A DNA stretch of 64,000 bases from Hexactinellida sp. DTS-2022. Its lineage: Eukaryota; Porifera; Hexactinellida. The stretch covers positions 4,030,001 to 4,094,000 of the forward strand of contig JAPNXP010000009.1 in the NCBI GenBank assembly GCA_028753945.1. Direction: 5' to 3'. The notes under the pieces are model-generated. The model was given only the letters and a program-made list of their open reading frames with translations. It was not told the DNA's origin and searched no databases. Of the stretch, positions 34,623 to 47,970 are shown piece after piece. The stretch's first letter is position 1, and every line of letters begins with the position of its first letter. Made by a program: the position numbers and the translations under genes.

Positions 34623-35450
34623 TTAACTTGATACCAACAGAAGACCAGTGGTGCCAAGAATCACAATTCTCTCGCCCAATCCAGTATTCCTGTCTCTGTA
34701 CTGCGGGAGAGAGCTAGTTTGTTCAAGACAAGTGTGGCATTTAGTATTCGGAGTCGACCTGGATTTTGGATCCGAATTTTTCCGAAGCGTATACAAGTTA
34801 CTTATCTCGATGCTTGCGTGACGATTATGCAATATTGGTGTATTGGGGTGTTGCAGAGCGATGTTTCTCAAGCTGTTGCATCGTGCTGCCATCCCAGTTT
34901 TCCGCGAGCCTAAATCGGCTGCCAGTTCCAGGTGTGAAAAGAACCTGTCGCAATAGATAACATGGCCCTTGTCGAGGTAGCCTCGGCTAGATGTATCACT
35001 AATTGGCGACTACCCACAGACTCAACACTGATGCCGAGGTGGATTTCCAGAGTTAGGGAGTAGCCGCAACAGAAAAACATACTATTACCCAAAGCTTCAC
35101 GTCATATTTATTCGGCTTTGCTGGAATATTTTGACACAGGACACCTCTTCCATAGAACTTGACCATAATTTCATCTACAGACAAGGATCTAGCTGATAAG
35201 AGCAGTTTAGTTGAGTTGTTATTGACAGCAGTGAGCTGATTGCACAGCTTAGCTTCAACCCGTCTGGCTGTATTCATTTCCAGTGGAAGTTTCTGATTGT
35301 CCGCGAAGTGTAACAAGTTGAGCAAACTTTTTGAAACGATTACGCGTAAAGTGTACCTTGAGATGTGTCAGATGGAAGTTCTCAGAGTCAGCGAAGTTGG
35401 TAATTTCACTAAGCAAGTCCACAGGAGGAGTCCAATGAAGCAATTAATCT
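34623..35450 (-). pseudogene. piggyBac-type transposase relic
   Basis: Minus-strand blocks in order: PVDLLSEITNFADSENFHLT, FTRNRFKKFAQLVTL, LNLLHFADNQKLPLE, SLSVDEIMVKFYGRG with QNIPAKPNKYDVKLWVI, a CGYSLTLEIHLG block, then VIYCDRFFSHLELAADLG and KTGMAARCNSL. SVDE-x-MV-x-F-x-GR and the later D-x-FF are hallmark piggyBac catalytic regions. Several frameshifts separate the blocks, so it is inactive. I did not find TTAA-flanked ends. Confidence 0.78.
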
Positions 35451-35459
35451 CTTGATAGA

Positions 35460-36410
35460 CATGCTCCGCCCATTTATGCAAGTTATTTTGTACTCGATAT
35501 AGCTTAGATTGTTTGAGAATACCATTCATTTCGCACCGGCCGTAGATGGCCTCAAAAAATTTATCTGCTCTTCACAGTCCATGTGGTACATTCCTTGCTA
35601 AGAAGTGTTGTTGAGGTGGTGGAATATGGGTGTAGTGGATTTAGAGGCTCTTCAATGGCTTCTGGTACCTTCTAAAATTTATTAGCTGGTGTTCTAATCA
35701 CAGATAAAGCGTTTTCATACCGCTCCTTATAGAAAGGTAGAGCTTCCAGGAGTTGTATGTATATAACTGGATTCTTTATGAGTGTTGCATGTTCCGCGTC
35801 CCGGAGCTCTGGATAGAATCTTTCAATGGGGGTTTTCGGAACCGTTTCGCCAATTTCTGTAATTAGATACTTTGATATTCCGGAATGGTACCGTTCCATA
35901 CCGTTCCGTTTCGGAAATTAGGTATGTTCACTTGCTTATTGATTTATGTCGAAATTTTGAATCTTCAATTTTGTATTCGGTCAGGTAATAGATTCCATTT
36001 GTAATTTTACCCAGTTTGTATTATTATATTTTCTTACTACCCTACTTCTTATAGAAACAAAGTGAATTATTCAAAGGAAGATATATTATTATTCACTGAA
36101 AACAATAACATAATTTCCTTTACGTACATATAAAAATATAATTATATACAGATATGAACATTTACTGAAGGTTCTATTCATTAGTTTGGGATTCTAGCTG
36201 CCGGATTTGTAACACCAGCTCCAAACTTTCTTCCATCCGTTGTTCTTTCAAATTGGCAACCTAAAAACGCTATTAACAGAAGTATTTGACTGCCCGTATA
36301 CACACATAGGGTTCTTTTTCCGAGAAGGGACACAAAAAAGCTATGAATTTGGAATACAAATTATACAATAGGAATTTAACATACAGTATGTAGTATGGAT
36401 AATTAATATA
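35460..36410. other. Unclassified stretch next to the piggyBac relic
   Basis: A 75-codon minus-strand frame at 35899-35672 (MERYHSGISKYLITEIGETV onward) is not recognised and may be the N-terminal part of the piggyBac relic or chance. The rest is AT-rich and empty. Confidence 0.3.
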
Positions 36411-36414
36411 CAAT

Positions 36415-36549
36415 CAGGGCCGGCGCCACTGGGGGTGTCCTGGGTATCCGGACACCCACTGCCTCAAGGAAATGAAGCGGTGACACCCACTAGACTATAC
36501 AGTGGACACCCACTACACCCACACCTCATAACACGTGGGGCCGGCAACG
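36415..36549. mobile_element. MITE with CAGGGCCGGCGCC end, reverse copy
   Basis: Near-identical reverse complement of the outer parts of 17355-17833, without the hAT insertion. The ends are CAGGGCCGGCGCCACTG and GTGGGGCCGGCAACG. ACAAT lies directly on both sides (36410-36414 and 36550-36554), suggesting a 5-bp duplication. Non-coding. Confidence 0.78.
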
Positions 36550-36880
36550 ACAATACACCATCAGTCCTACATTGAAACTAAAATGGGATATTCTTTATGG
36601 AATAGGTTTGACCAAATTTGAATTCCAAAGCTAATACTTTCAAATCATGTGAACCGAGTACAGTGACTTCGAATATCCAAACTCATTGCAACTGGTCAAA
36701 AGCATTAGGATACTCTACTATCCGGATAATCGAGGCCCCTATATACTGTATAGTCTTATTTGGTCAAGTTTTGAAACCATTGATTACTTATTTGTTTAGG
36801 GGGTTGCATCGATTCTAAGAGAATTTGTAGGTCATCACTTTTTGACAAAATTATTTAAGAAAGTTTTCCAAAGATAGTAG

Positions 36881-37962
36881 CATGATCCGTGACCTTCGAT
36901 ATATAAGGCCTGAGTGCTGGTTTGAACCATGGATTACTTAAAGTGCATTGAAAAATGGAGAATTGATCTTTATTCCAATAATTAGCAATGATAGAGCTGA
37001 AAAGTGTATTATAACTATATAGGAATATGGTACCCAGGTATACATAGCACTCTCCAGAATTGTGATATGTCATCATCTGATGACGTAATGGTAATTTTGG
37101 TTGCGAATTATCTTGTTTTTCTAGCATACTTTTAACATAGTTAAACGCGTTATAAATGTTCAAAATTGGAACATGGTTATACCCATAACTAGTTGAAAAA
37201 AATATATCGAAATTATAAATGGAATGTTGACACATTCCTCGGTTGCCATGGAAATGTATATTTCCTAAAATGTGTCATAACTCAAAAACTATGAATGTTA
37301 TGTAAACTAGGCTGGTACTGATCTGTCCGGAATAGGTAACTTCCTATTCATTGATAATACATTTTATATGCCTAACTTCAATCATCTTTGAGATAGTGAG
37401 TCATTACCTAATAATGAATTAAGTGTTAATTATGTCATGATCTCAAAGATGATTGAAGTTAGGCATATAAAATGTATTATCAATGAATAGGAAGTTACCT
37501 ATTCCGGACAGATCAGTACCAGCCTAGTTTACATAACATTCATAGTTTTTGAGTTATGACACATTTTAGGAAATATACATTTCCATGGCAACCGAGGAAT
37601 GTGTCAACATTCCATTTATAATTTCGATATATTTTTTTCAACTAGTTATGGGTATAACCATGTTCCAATTTTGAACATTTATAACGCGTTTAACTATGTT
37701 AAAAGTATGCTAGAAAAACAAGATAATTCGCAACCAAAATTACCATTACGTCATCAGATGATGACATATCACAATTCTGGAGAGTGCTATGTATACCTGG
37801 GTACCATATTCCTATATAGTTATAATACACTTTTCAGCTCTATCATTGCTAATTATTGGGATAAAGAACAATTCTCCATTTTTCAATGCACTTTAAGTAA
37901 TCCATGGTACACAAATTTTCGCTTAGCACTCAGGCCTTATATATCGAAGGTCACGCATGATC
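36881..37962. mobile_element. Near-perfect fold-back element with 0.5-kb arms
   Basis: Arms at 36881-37393 and about 37439-37962 are almost identical inverted copies separated by 45 bp. Each arm encodes the same 120-odd codon frame (MCQHSIYNFDIFFSTSYGYN onward) in opposite directions; I regard that as repeat sequence, not a gene. GTGACCTTCGATATATAAGG marks both outer ends. The few differences include a short length change at the outer end. High arm identity implies recent origin or gene conversion. Confidence 0.9.
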
Positions 37963-38784
37963 ATATATTATAATGCACTCTTTGGATTCAAATTACTAGG
38001 TTCTAAATATTAAATACAAAGAAATGCTGTGTTTTATATATTCCTGAAAATCATTCAGGCAGTCTACGGTTATTTAAATACATTACTTTTCAGAAATTTA
38101 AATTTTTTAACACATTCGATCTCAATGATGAGTCAGCAGTTTAGAATTTTAGTATTTTTGAATTTCTCAAATTCACATGACTATATTTGATATATTTATT
38201 CGCGGCATTGTAACACTAACCTAATCATTGTGTAATATGACTAGTCTAATTCGTTACAGGCTTACAGCATTGAATTGTAATTTCGAAATCGCTCATCGCT
38301 GTCGAATGTAAATAAATAAGCTATAGGACATTTATATTGATAAAGATATAAAGTTACTCTTACTAAACATCTTTTGATTACTACTATTGATAAACGATGT
38401 TATTGGAATAGTAGTGTTTCTTCTGATTCTTACTAATTTGTTCTATAGTGAATGGATACGTGTACTATGGATATTCTGCTACTTCTTAATTCGAATAACA
38501 ATTATTTGAGTAGTCAAGTATCCTAAATGTTCTGATCCATGGTGCTGAAAGTACAATATTTTCTATTACAAGGTACAGGGTACGCAATTTATTCGAATCC
38601 AAGCAGACCTATTCTCCTACGCTGTGACATCGTAATCTTTCATAATTTTTTGCATTAGCTGATATGTATCCCATCCTAGGTTCGAAATGGGACCAAGGGG
38701 TTTCACCGTACCTTACATTGGAGAATTTTGGCATCCATGCGAGTCTAAGTCACAAATAGAAGCAGTCGATTATCCAAATATATC
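37963..38784. other. AT-rich stretch without recognised gene
   Basis: No coding region or element ends seen. GGCAGTCTACGGTTA at about 38059 recurs at about 40511 but is too short to classify. Confidence 0.3.
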
Positions 38785-38789
38785 CCTTG

Positions 38790-40080
38790 CATCAATATTA
38801 TGAATTCATATATTCAAGCTTCTAGCAGCATAATAACATTAGTACAGTCTGTTCTCTATAATTATCCTCTTTTCTAATATTCCACCTTTCGAATAGTCCA
38901 CTTTTCGAATAGTCCACTTATTAGCAAGTGAAGCGCGATAGTATACTTTATATACTTCTAACATCTATACAATCTGTTCTCTCTAATTATTCACTTCTCT
39001 AATAGTCCACTTTTCTAAAAGTCCATTTATTTACTTTTCCAAATCAACTATTTCTATATCTGTAATAGTCCACTTTGGACCATTTTCCGACTGGTGGACT
39101 ATTAGAGAGAACAGAATGTAGATGCTTCAAAATGATATGTTGAGTATAATAACATGACAAAATATTTGAATTTAAATTTTTATGGAGGTGTTAAACTCAT
39201 TAAATATATAATTATCTAACTAAATATATAATTTCTGATGATTATGAGGCAATTACTATGCAAATTCTTATTTCAGATTTGAATACTACATTGTCCAATT
39301 GCTCTATATGTTAATTTCTAATCATTACGATCATTTTCCACTGAGATACATCACATTCCGATTTGTGCCACTTATGCCACAAGTTGCAAGTGGCCTTATG
39401 CCGCCGCTTCATGATTATTGTATAAAATTGACCTAATTACCAATGTTATGATGTTTATAATTATAGCTATATATTTATAGTTATTTTAGAGTAGTTTAAC
39501 AACCGTCAAACTATTAGAAGCATGTTGTGTCTTGAATATAATTCCTGTCTTTCAAAGCCGAAAGTATTTGAACAATAGGAATTTTAATGCAGACACAATA
39601 TTTCTCCTGGACTAATTAACGGCTGTTTAAACTACTCTGAAATGACTATAAATATCTTACTATAGCTATAAATTCAAAAGTATTGTGATTTCAAGTCATT
39701 TTAGCCAATATCCATGAAGTAGCATAAGTCTCTGCCACGTGCCACTTGTGGCACAAGTGGCATACATGGGAATGTGGCTGTATCTCAGTAAAAATAGTCC
39801 TATTTATTTGAAATTATGCACTTAGAGCAATTCGACCATGTGGAATTCAAATCTGAAATCAAAACTTGTATATTCTAATCGCATCTTAATAATCAGAAAT
39901 TTTATATTTAATTAGCTAATTATATAGTTAATGATTTTATCAACTCCATAAAAATGTCAATCAAAATTTTTCAATTTTATTACACTTCACATTTCCTTTT
40001 ATCTATATAGCCATGTTGAAACATCTAATGTTATTATGCTGCTATAAACTTTAATTTATGAATGCAAATTATTGCTGTTC
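38790..40080. mobile_element. Older fold-back element with pogo-like insertion
   Basis: Diverged inverted arms. AGCAGCATAATAACATTAG at 38825 pairs with CTAATGTTATTATGCTGCT near 40036. Inner pairs include TTAGAGTAGTTTAACAACCG near 39485 against CGGCTGTTTAAACTACTCTG near 39630. The left arm is interrupted at 38845-39118 by pogo-like sequence. No gene inside. Confidence 0.7.
38845..39118. mobile_element. Composite pogo-like MITE
   Basis: The outer left end is CAGTCTGTTCTCTATAAT after TA; the right end is ATTAGAGAGAACAGAATG before TA. A second, complete left end (CAATCTGTTCTCTCTAAT after TA) lies at 38970, so 38970-39118 is a full copy like 27300-27475. Between them is a Helitron-like 3' scrap, GCAAGTGAAGCGCGATAG. 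Confidence 0.7.
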
Positions 40081-40650
40081 AAATAATTTTGGCCGGTTAG
40101 TGTATTGTTAGTTCTTAGAAATAAAAATATTTTAAAAATTATGTCCCAGAAAACTAGAGTCACGTCATTTTCAAAAAATATACAAATCTTTGTTTCTTGA
40201 ACCATGGATGACGAAAAAATACCAATACTTTAGTTATATCTATCACAACTCGATATTATTAGCCTTACCAAATATCCAAAAGAAGATATTATTATGTGTA
40301 ATACCTTCTTGTGTGTATTTCCACGGTGAAATTTTACATTTCCAATATAAAAAAATAGTGGCAAGCAGTTGGCACATATCATTATCACAAATAATGGAAA
40401 ATTTCATTTTTGTATGAAATCGAGGGACAATACAAAATAATGTCTAAATTCCAGTTTTCACTAAATTTAAATTATTTAACGACCGAATATCGACCTATTA
40501 CAACTTGTAACAGTTCGGCAGTCTACGGTTAACAGCAAATAATGTGAATATCATCTAATTATACTTTCAGTTAGTAGATATGGCCAGTTATATCATGCTT
40601 TAAGCACAACCACCTTCTATAGACGATCGTCGCAAATGGTCAGTTCTGGG
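40081..40650. other. Unclassified stretch
   Basis: A 75-codon frame at 40190-40417 has no recognisable features. I see no element ends. Confidence 0.3.
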
Positions 40651-43600
40651 TTAATTAAACGAGTGTTATCTTATCGGCGGATTCATCAGCTGATTAGCCG
40701 ATCTCAAATTTATGCTAATATCGCAAATTTTTTTTCGCTGTACGTGAAACATTATCACATCAGCGGATAGATGAAAGTTGTGACAGCCCTAAATGCCAAA
40801 ATTCCTGAAGATGACAATAACACATAATTGCATACTTATCCAATATCGATAGTGTTGAATATATTGCAAACTCTTTTCTATCAACAGATACTAATTTATT
40901 ATGTTCTATGTTTATAATTCAATGAGTTCTCACTATATATGATACACTCCCTTTCTTCAACTTGATTTCCTTCAAATTTATTCATATCTCAAACATACAT
41001 TTTAACAGGTTTTTTTCAAACACATTATTTAATTTCAAATTTTCAAACATATTTTTGACTTTACAGCATATTTCGCTTCTCCTTTTCTTCGCATTTCATT
41101 TTCTGCTCTCTTCTTTATTTCTCCAAGTCGATTCTTCCAATTCTCGTGAGTTTATTCATTTTATTTCCCTTATCTACTTTTTATTTATTAATTAATAATA
41201 CCAGGGCAGGACATGGCCAGACCGATATTTTACCACTACATTTTGAAGGATCATATCTCAAAATTTAATCTGCATAACGTGGACCTCAAAGTTTGAATGC
41301 CCAAGTCCGGCGGAAGTACATTACTCCGGCCTAGAATATTAATATAATTATATAATATTACTATATACAGTTGATACCATCGGACGATAATAAAAATTTC
41401 TCTTTATCCGGAGTTCTTATTAACCGTAGTAATACCCATTCCAGGGTTTTTTTCAGGTTTATCTTGGTGTAAATTTTGTCACAAGATTTTGGGAGTACAC
41501 TACGATTCGAGTCGGCCGCGGCCACTGCAGTGTTCAGTTGCACCAATTCTTTTGCAGAGTTACGCCAAGGGCTCAACCTTAAAGAAAACCATACCCATTC
41601 TATCGTCATTGTAGGGACCTTATTTTGTTGAAAAAACAATGCTACTAAGCTCGCGATTCTCGAAAAGCAAATGATCAGTACGCGTAAGTCTATGATTCCC
41701 ATTGATGTATCCCAATTGGCAGTAGAGCATATCAGTACTCAGTTAATATATACTAGCTCTTATCCTGACACTCTAGAGCTAGTTAAGATTAGTTTGAATG
41801 AGTTCGATTTCAGTTTTCCTAGTTTACAGCGAGACGTAACGAATAACAGTTTGCTAGCTTTATTGGCATCTGGTTGCGATGACTGCCAACTTTACGGTCT
41901 GATATCTAAGATAGCTTCTTCTCCCCATACAGGGAGGACTGATAGGCATTTTTGGTCATTCATAAACTGTAATAATAGCCTTTGGTTATAAAACTTAGAT
42001 ACAATAAAAATTTCAGCTTATAGTGTCCGCTTGTTAGTGGTGAGTTCATGCTTGTGGATGACAAACTCCACGACCAGTCGAAAAAGTTTATTTGCTGTCT
42101 AATGGAGTCAATGCAATGGATTCGACTAATCAGGCGAAATTGTTACTAGTGGAAGCTGGATTTTAGTTGAAAACATTAGTTGTAGGATATTAGAGCTATT
42201 CGGGAATTCATATATATAGCTGCCACAGTACAACAACTAGATTTATTCACTAGCTTTATTCTATCTTGTCGAGAAAGTTCAGATACTTTAAGCTCATTAC
42301 CTGAATCTCTGTCCCTAAATTGCATCATACCTCTTCTTCTTCAGATCAACAAGTCCCTGTGTTGTCATCTACTGATGACCCGAAACCTGAAATTGATATT
42401 ACTTCCAAATTGCTAGTGCCATCATAGATGACAGTACCTGGGTACTTAAGTCATAGTTGAACAATCCGTGTTTGGTGAGGAAAAATCTTTGGTGAATTTT
42501 TGTAGTAGAATGGAATGGAAAAGTATTACACAAATTCATGGAGACTCTGTAGTATTTTCTAAACACTGGACCAATTTATTTAGTTAAAAAATCGAGGGAA
42601 ATTTGTGGTGTTCGTTTCAATACAAAAAGGTTAATAAACTTAATCATAGAAAACAAAATAGCTGTTTTTTTAGAGCTAAAGCAGTGTGTAAGTTTAAGGA
42701 TTATTTTGAATTTACATTTGTAATAAAGAAAGAGCCGTAGAGTGTAAAATTGGTGATAATATTATTGTGGAGTATTTAGCTTATGGAACCTTATCTGAAC
42801 AGCATTTCGATAATACAACTGTGCACTCACTAAATTTATCACATTTGCATAGTTTAGAAGTAGTTAGAGGGGTACAGATACATCTGTAAATGCTTATTTC
42901 TATGATGAATTTGATTCTGTAGAGAACACAAACTTAGCACTTAATAATGGTAACCTAAGTAAAGTAAGGTTAAAAGTTCTGTAGTCCTTCGAAAAGCTAA
43001 ATTTTATTTGTCTAGTTTACTGAGGTTTTCATATGATAACTGGGCTGAGTTATTTAGCTTACAACAGTATTATAGAAATTGTGTTATTGGTCTTCATGTT
43101 AGAGGTTACATACAGTGATAAAGTAATAATCCTTTTATTGTACATATGTACACTGTAGATCAAATCAAAATATTGAAATTGTTTAAAGATACAAGAATTG
43201 TTCATCACTTAGATGCCACAGGATAATTTGTTTGGAAAATAGAACCCTCACTAAAGAAAGTATTATATTACGCTCTTACAGTAATACTTCCTACTTACTC
43301 CACTAGTCCAGTTCCACTTGTAGAACTGATTAGTTCAGGACACACCAGTGCTGAAATAAGTTATTTTTTGCACAAATGGCCCCTTGATGCAAAGAAAATA
43401 CTGGGCGATCTGAACATTTCACAAGTTGAAATAGATTTCAGCTGGGGTTTGATTCACAGTTCTTGTAGTATTTTCTCATGTGTGATATAGATGTTTATCT
43501 CCATAAGTGTTGGAATATGGTAGATGTAATTATGCAGTTAATGAAACGAACTTTAAAGTATTCTTCACTTATGTTCAGCTCATTTAATACTCAGCATAGG

Positions 43601-46600
43601 ATTTGATATAAATAACAAATTTGAACTAAAAAAGATGTGAGAAAACTGTTTTTAGATTGTATCGGATTTATAGTATGCGCTGTTAAAATTACAAGTAAGT
43701 ATATCAATAATTTATTCCAATGTTTGTGCTTTGTTTTTACGAGTACGGTAGTTCTTTAATGGCAATAGTAAAGACACGTACTCATTTGCTAGAAATATAC
43801 ATTAGTGATGAATCCGTAAACTCCATAGAGACTAATGAATATCTGGTGGAAGAACATATGGATGATAATAATATTGCTAGTGATAACAAGGATAATAAAA
43901 CATTCTGAGAATAATCCCCTTTCGGCAAACATTTTGTAAATATTGCAAAAAATTGCAAATCTTGGATCAACAATAATCCTGGAAAAAATGCAAATCCAAA
44001 ATCCTGCGCTTATAGAATACTTGTTAACATTCTACCTACCTATATTACCTTTGTGGAGTGGAATAATCTTAGGACCTATTACTATAGCGGATAAGAACAA
44101 GAATAGCATTTTTAGCAACGCTATTGATGAGAATTGGATGCGTATTGTTAATTTAAATATTTTGGATTCCAAAACTAATTTGAGGCCTGGAGATTTGATA
44201 CAATCGCTATATCCTGATATAGTAAGTAGGTTATCAGCGTTTCAATTTTGCCTTTCACCCGCGAGCGAATAAGGTATTTAAAGGTCATAAAAGAGTAAGA
44301 AATAGTTTGGAAGAGGAAAGTGTTGAATAATTGTCACGAGAATAGAAAGTGTATTGCGGTTTTTTACAACCTAAATCATTTGAATTTAAACATTTAAGAA
44401 GAAAAATGTTGAGAATAAGAACAAAATATGTAAAATTAAGCGTAAATTTGTCCCACGAAATTTGAAAAGTTATCTAGTTTACGTAAGCAAACTGCATCAA
44501 GGTAATGCGAGTGGCCTCTATAATTACAGATGAGGAAATAGTTGAGACTGGGATGATACGATATGTACTACCTAGCTTTCGTCTCCCACATACAGACTGG
44601 CAGATTTCTACGTGTAAAAGTGGAAGTTTCAATTTCGCGAGGAGTTACCCTACTCTTATAATATTTTGGATAATAGGAAAGTTTATTTAATTATTCGCGA
44701 ACTTGACTCAATTTATAATTGACGATGGAAATTGCTATTTCTCGACAATTTCTTACCTCATCACTTGTAGTCAAGATTTCCATGCTGAGTTTAGGTTGCT
44801 AATAATTAATAATATGCTAGGAGACTCAAAGTGATATATGGCCAGTTTCTATTGTATGTCTCTACAAAGTTATTCAGAACACTCCAATTTTTGTATGGAT
44901 TTGACTGGAAATCCATAAAAAGTCATTCAGAATTTACTCTGGAAGATTCTATGTTATATTCTTGTAAGGCTAGATCAAAACGTCGTAAATCCAACCCCTG
45001 CAAGGGAAACATAGGTCATCATCTATAAGTTCGCCAAATTCAATCACATTCCTTAGCAAATTTGGATTTAGACATATTAGAATGGCTCTAAACAGTTGAC
45101 ACTCGAAAATTCGAAATTCTGCAAATGTCAATTTTATTTGACCATATATGGTCAAATAAATATACGCCACTTTTGATGACGGAGCAATTAATTATCTCAC
45201 GAATGTGAAGTCGTGGCGACTAGCTCTAACCATGTAACGATGTTTATTTATCAAGACAAATTCACTGGACAAAAACTGGGACTACATACCTGAAGCTTTA
45301 AATTCTATGATTTTGTATACCATATATGGAAGTGTCTTGTGGCTCAATTTGATGACTTAAGCAAAAGTAAAATCTTCCTTAGAGCTTAGTTTTAACTTCC
45401 GGACACTAACAGTTGCTGATTTTATACGGCTTTACCAGGATTACTAGTATATAACAAATGTATTTATACCCGTTACAAATTATCGGTGCCACGTGGTTTA
45501 GTGTCCTTTGGTCCAAATTTCATACGGATTTTGGGACGTTTTGACCTTTCCTGACAAGAATATACCATAGAATCTCCTAGAAATTTTTTTAATGCCTTTT
45601 ATAAAGAATTTGGAGCGTTCTGAATAACTTTGTAGAGACATCCAATAGAAACTTGCTATATATTACTTTTGAGTCTCCCTAAGTATGAGTTGCAATAAAT
45701 ATTTATGCACAAAATATGTTTAAACACAGGGTAATTATCGAAATGTGCAAGACTGAGTTAACTAAACAGGAATGAGGAAGAGTGGAAAATGGACTACAGA
45801 TCTAGAGGTGTTTGCAACTGCTTTGTTATTTAATATACATATCTGGGTATTCTTGGGTCCATTAGGAACACTTTGGATTGGATTTTCAGGGAATTGATCA
45901 ACTTTTGAAGTGTTAATGAAGGCACCAACCCCAAATGGATCTATATACGAAATATTGGGAATCATTATGAACCTATTATTTCTGTTAAATTCGAAAATAA
46001 TAGTTAATTAATTTTTTATTGAACAAGGCAGAGTTTTACCACAATTTGTTGATATACATCCTGTTATATTTAATGGCGTTCTTTTAAAATCGTATCAGTG
46101 AAAGGAATTCATGCATATCAAGATTAATGTGTTAAATCCAAAACCAATAAACTAGTTCTCTCTATGTTTCCATGTTTCTACTAAATAGTTCTCTACCTTT
46201 TTTCGAATAACTTTGGTTATCTCTATCTTTAATATCTCATATAGCATTACTAAATTGTCACTATTTGAATATCATGCACTCGTTGGTAAAACATATTCTG
46301 AGATAATATGTTGCTTTACATTTATATGAGATTCACCCTCTTTAAAAGGCAAATACATATAGTATTTGGAGAGAAGTGATATCGGCACAAGTAAGATCAT
46401 TCGCAAGCATTAGTCAGATACAAGTTACGCAGATTATGCAAATGAAAAAACCTGGATTTGCTTAAAATAGCCAACATTGTTGTATTAACCATAATATTGT
46501 TTATATGTTTGCTTCTATTCTCTTTAAATCGTTTGTATTATTATGTAAGGTAAGTGCGAATATTGCAATCATGTTTACAGAAAGTAATCACTAATACTGA

Positions 46601-47114
46601 TATAAGTAGGAAGTGCAGTCATGAATTATTCCTCCGAAGTACCAAAAACTTTTTAGTTCCATTGAATGTGACGTAAATCAAATAAATTCTTATCAATAGT
46701 ATTATTGGAGTTGACAACATATTTTACAGTATGTATATTGGATAAGTATGCAAATCATCATTGTAAGCCGATTTAATGAAATTTAGATTAATTAATTTTT
46801 TTATATTTTTTTATATTTTGTTTTGAAATTTACATGATAGGTTGTCATATGTGAGGTGACATATATATATGTGATTAAAAGGAAATTTGATATATTGATT
46901 AATTATGAGTTATTATAGAAAAACGAGGGCTTTATTTGAACGAAAATTGTAAAGTCATCTTCAGGTATTTTGGCATTTGGGATGATATATGGGTTGTCAC
47001 AACTTTCATCTTTCCGCTGATGTGATAATTTTTCACGTACACCGTAAACTTTTTCCGTTATTAGCATAAACGTGAGATATGCGAATCCCCCGATAGGATA
47101 ACACTCGTGTTAAT
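40651..47114 (+). mobile_element. 6.5-kb inverted-repeat transposon with OTU-type gene
   Basis: Terminal inverted repeats of about 165 bp: TTAATTAAACGAGTGTTATC and onward at the left, complement of ATTAACACGAGTGTTATC at the right. Shared inner landmarks are ATTATCACATCAGCGGA and GATGAAAGTTGTGACA. It encloses a broken transposase-like gene with a downstream OTU domain (see 41671-44833). No flanking duplication is clear. Superfamily unresolved: MULE-like by long repeats and RNase H-like motifs. Confidence 0.65.
41671..44833 (+). pseudogene. RNase H-like transposase relic followed by an OTU protease domain
   Basis: Blocks in order: an N-terminal frame at 41671-41991 (LLALLASGCDDCQLYGL); a Cys region near 42600-42730 (CSFQYK, FRAKAVCKFKDYFEF); RIVHHLDATG near 43195-43223 and VLYYALTVILPTYS; VELISSGHTSAEISYFLHKW; VEIDFSWGLIHS near 43430-43455; YLHKCWNMVD; then LPLWSGIILGP, NAIDENWMRIV and NLRPGDLIQSLYP (44040-44215). 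Finally IIDDGNCYFSTISYL and FHAEFRLLIINNM (44715-44815) match an OTU cysteine protease, with DGNC carrying the catalytic Asp and Cys. The Asp residues of LDATG and DFSW are candidate DDE-type acids. Many stops break the gene. I know similar transposon-borne proteins with protease tails, but cannot name this family for certain. Confidence 0.6.
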
Positions 47115-47135
47115 CATAGGCAAAATGTAGTCCTA

Positions 47136-47505
47136 GTGGGGCAGCATAACAGCCATATTGGAGTGAATAGTTCAATTTTTGATACAAGCAAGAAAATTGG
47201 CACAGACATGGATAAAAATATTATAAAAGATATGGATATGGATCACGAAATTGTAATATTTTCAAGATGGACAAAAGCCCGCTTTCGCGAATACGTGTTA
47301 AATGACCTCGTAGATTGTTTATATGCGCTTCGTTATTCTCAAATTACTGTGCGGTGAAGAAAGAGGGCTCACTTGACAGGGTAGAAACAATATTTGAGAA
47401 CGGAATGTATCACATTCCAGTGTTGTCAAGGAATGTAATCCCTCCCCAACATAGTCATGTGACCCCTATAATGACTGGAAATCTTATGCTGATTACGAAT
47501 ATCAG
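47136..47505. other. Remnant interrupted by the Ginger-like insertions
   Basis: The right part (from about 47470, AATGACTGGAAATCTTATGC) is the left shoulder of a repeat whose unbroken relative lies in reverse at 59500-59735. The 73-codon frame at 47136 is not recognised. Confidence 0.5.
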
Positions 47506-47970
47506 TGTTGCAGTGTATTAGAAACTTCTGTGTGTTCACGAACACACATGTGTATTCGCGAACACACAATATTTACTGTGTGTTCGCGAACACACAGTTT
47601 TCAAACTTTCAGTGTTCGCAAATACACAATGTTATTGTGTTAGTATGAGTTTTTATTGATTATGGGCGCACAAAAAAAATTATATTCAATAGTTTATGCA
47701 ATGTATACTGTATAAGCGTGGACTAGGAGCGGGGATTGGTAGGGCCTTTGTGACTCAGACTTAGGTTTGGTTGACCCACTTTTATTTGAAATAACGGAAG
47801 ATAACTATTGTTAGGGCCATTGGCTCATGACCCTGCCAACCATCCCGGATCAAACGCTTATGTTATACGTATAGGTTTGGTGCTTATTTCGTTTCTATCC
47901 CGTTATATATGATAAATTTGAAAGGCTACGTACGTTCAAATTATTTACAAGTTACATTAAATATTTACTC

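Noticed and set aside
36855..37973. Duplicate 124-126 codon frames in the fold-back arms
   Set aside because: They are mirror copies within an inverted repeat with no recognisable domain, so repeat sequence is the simpler reading.
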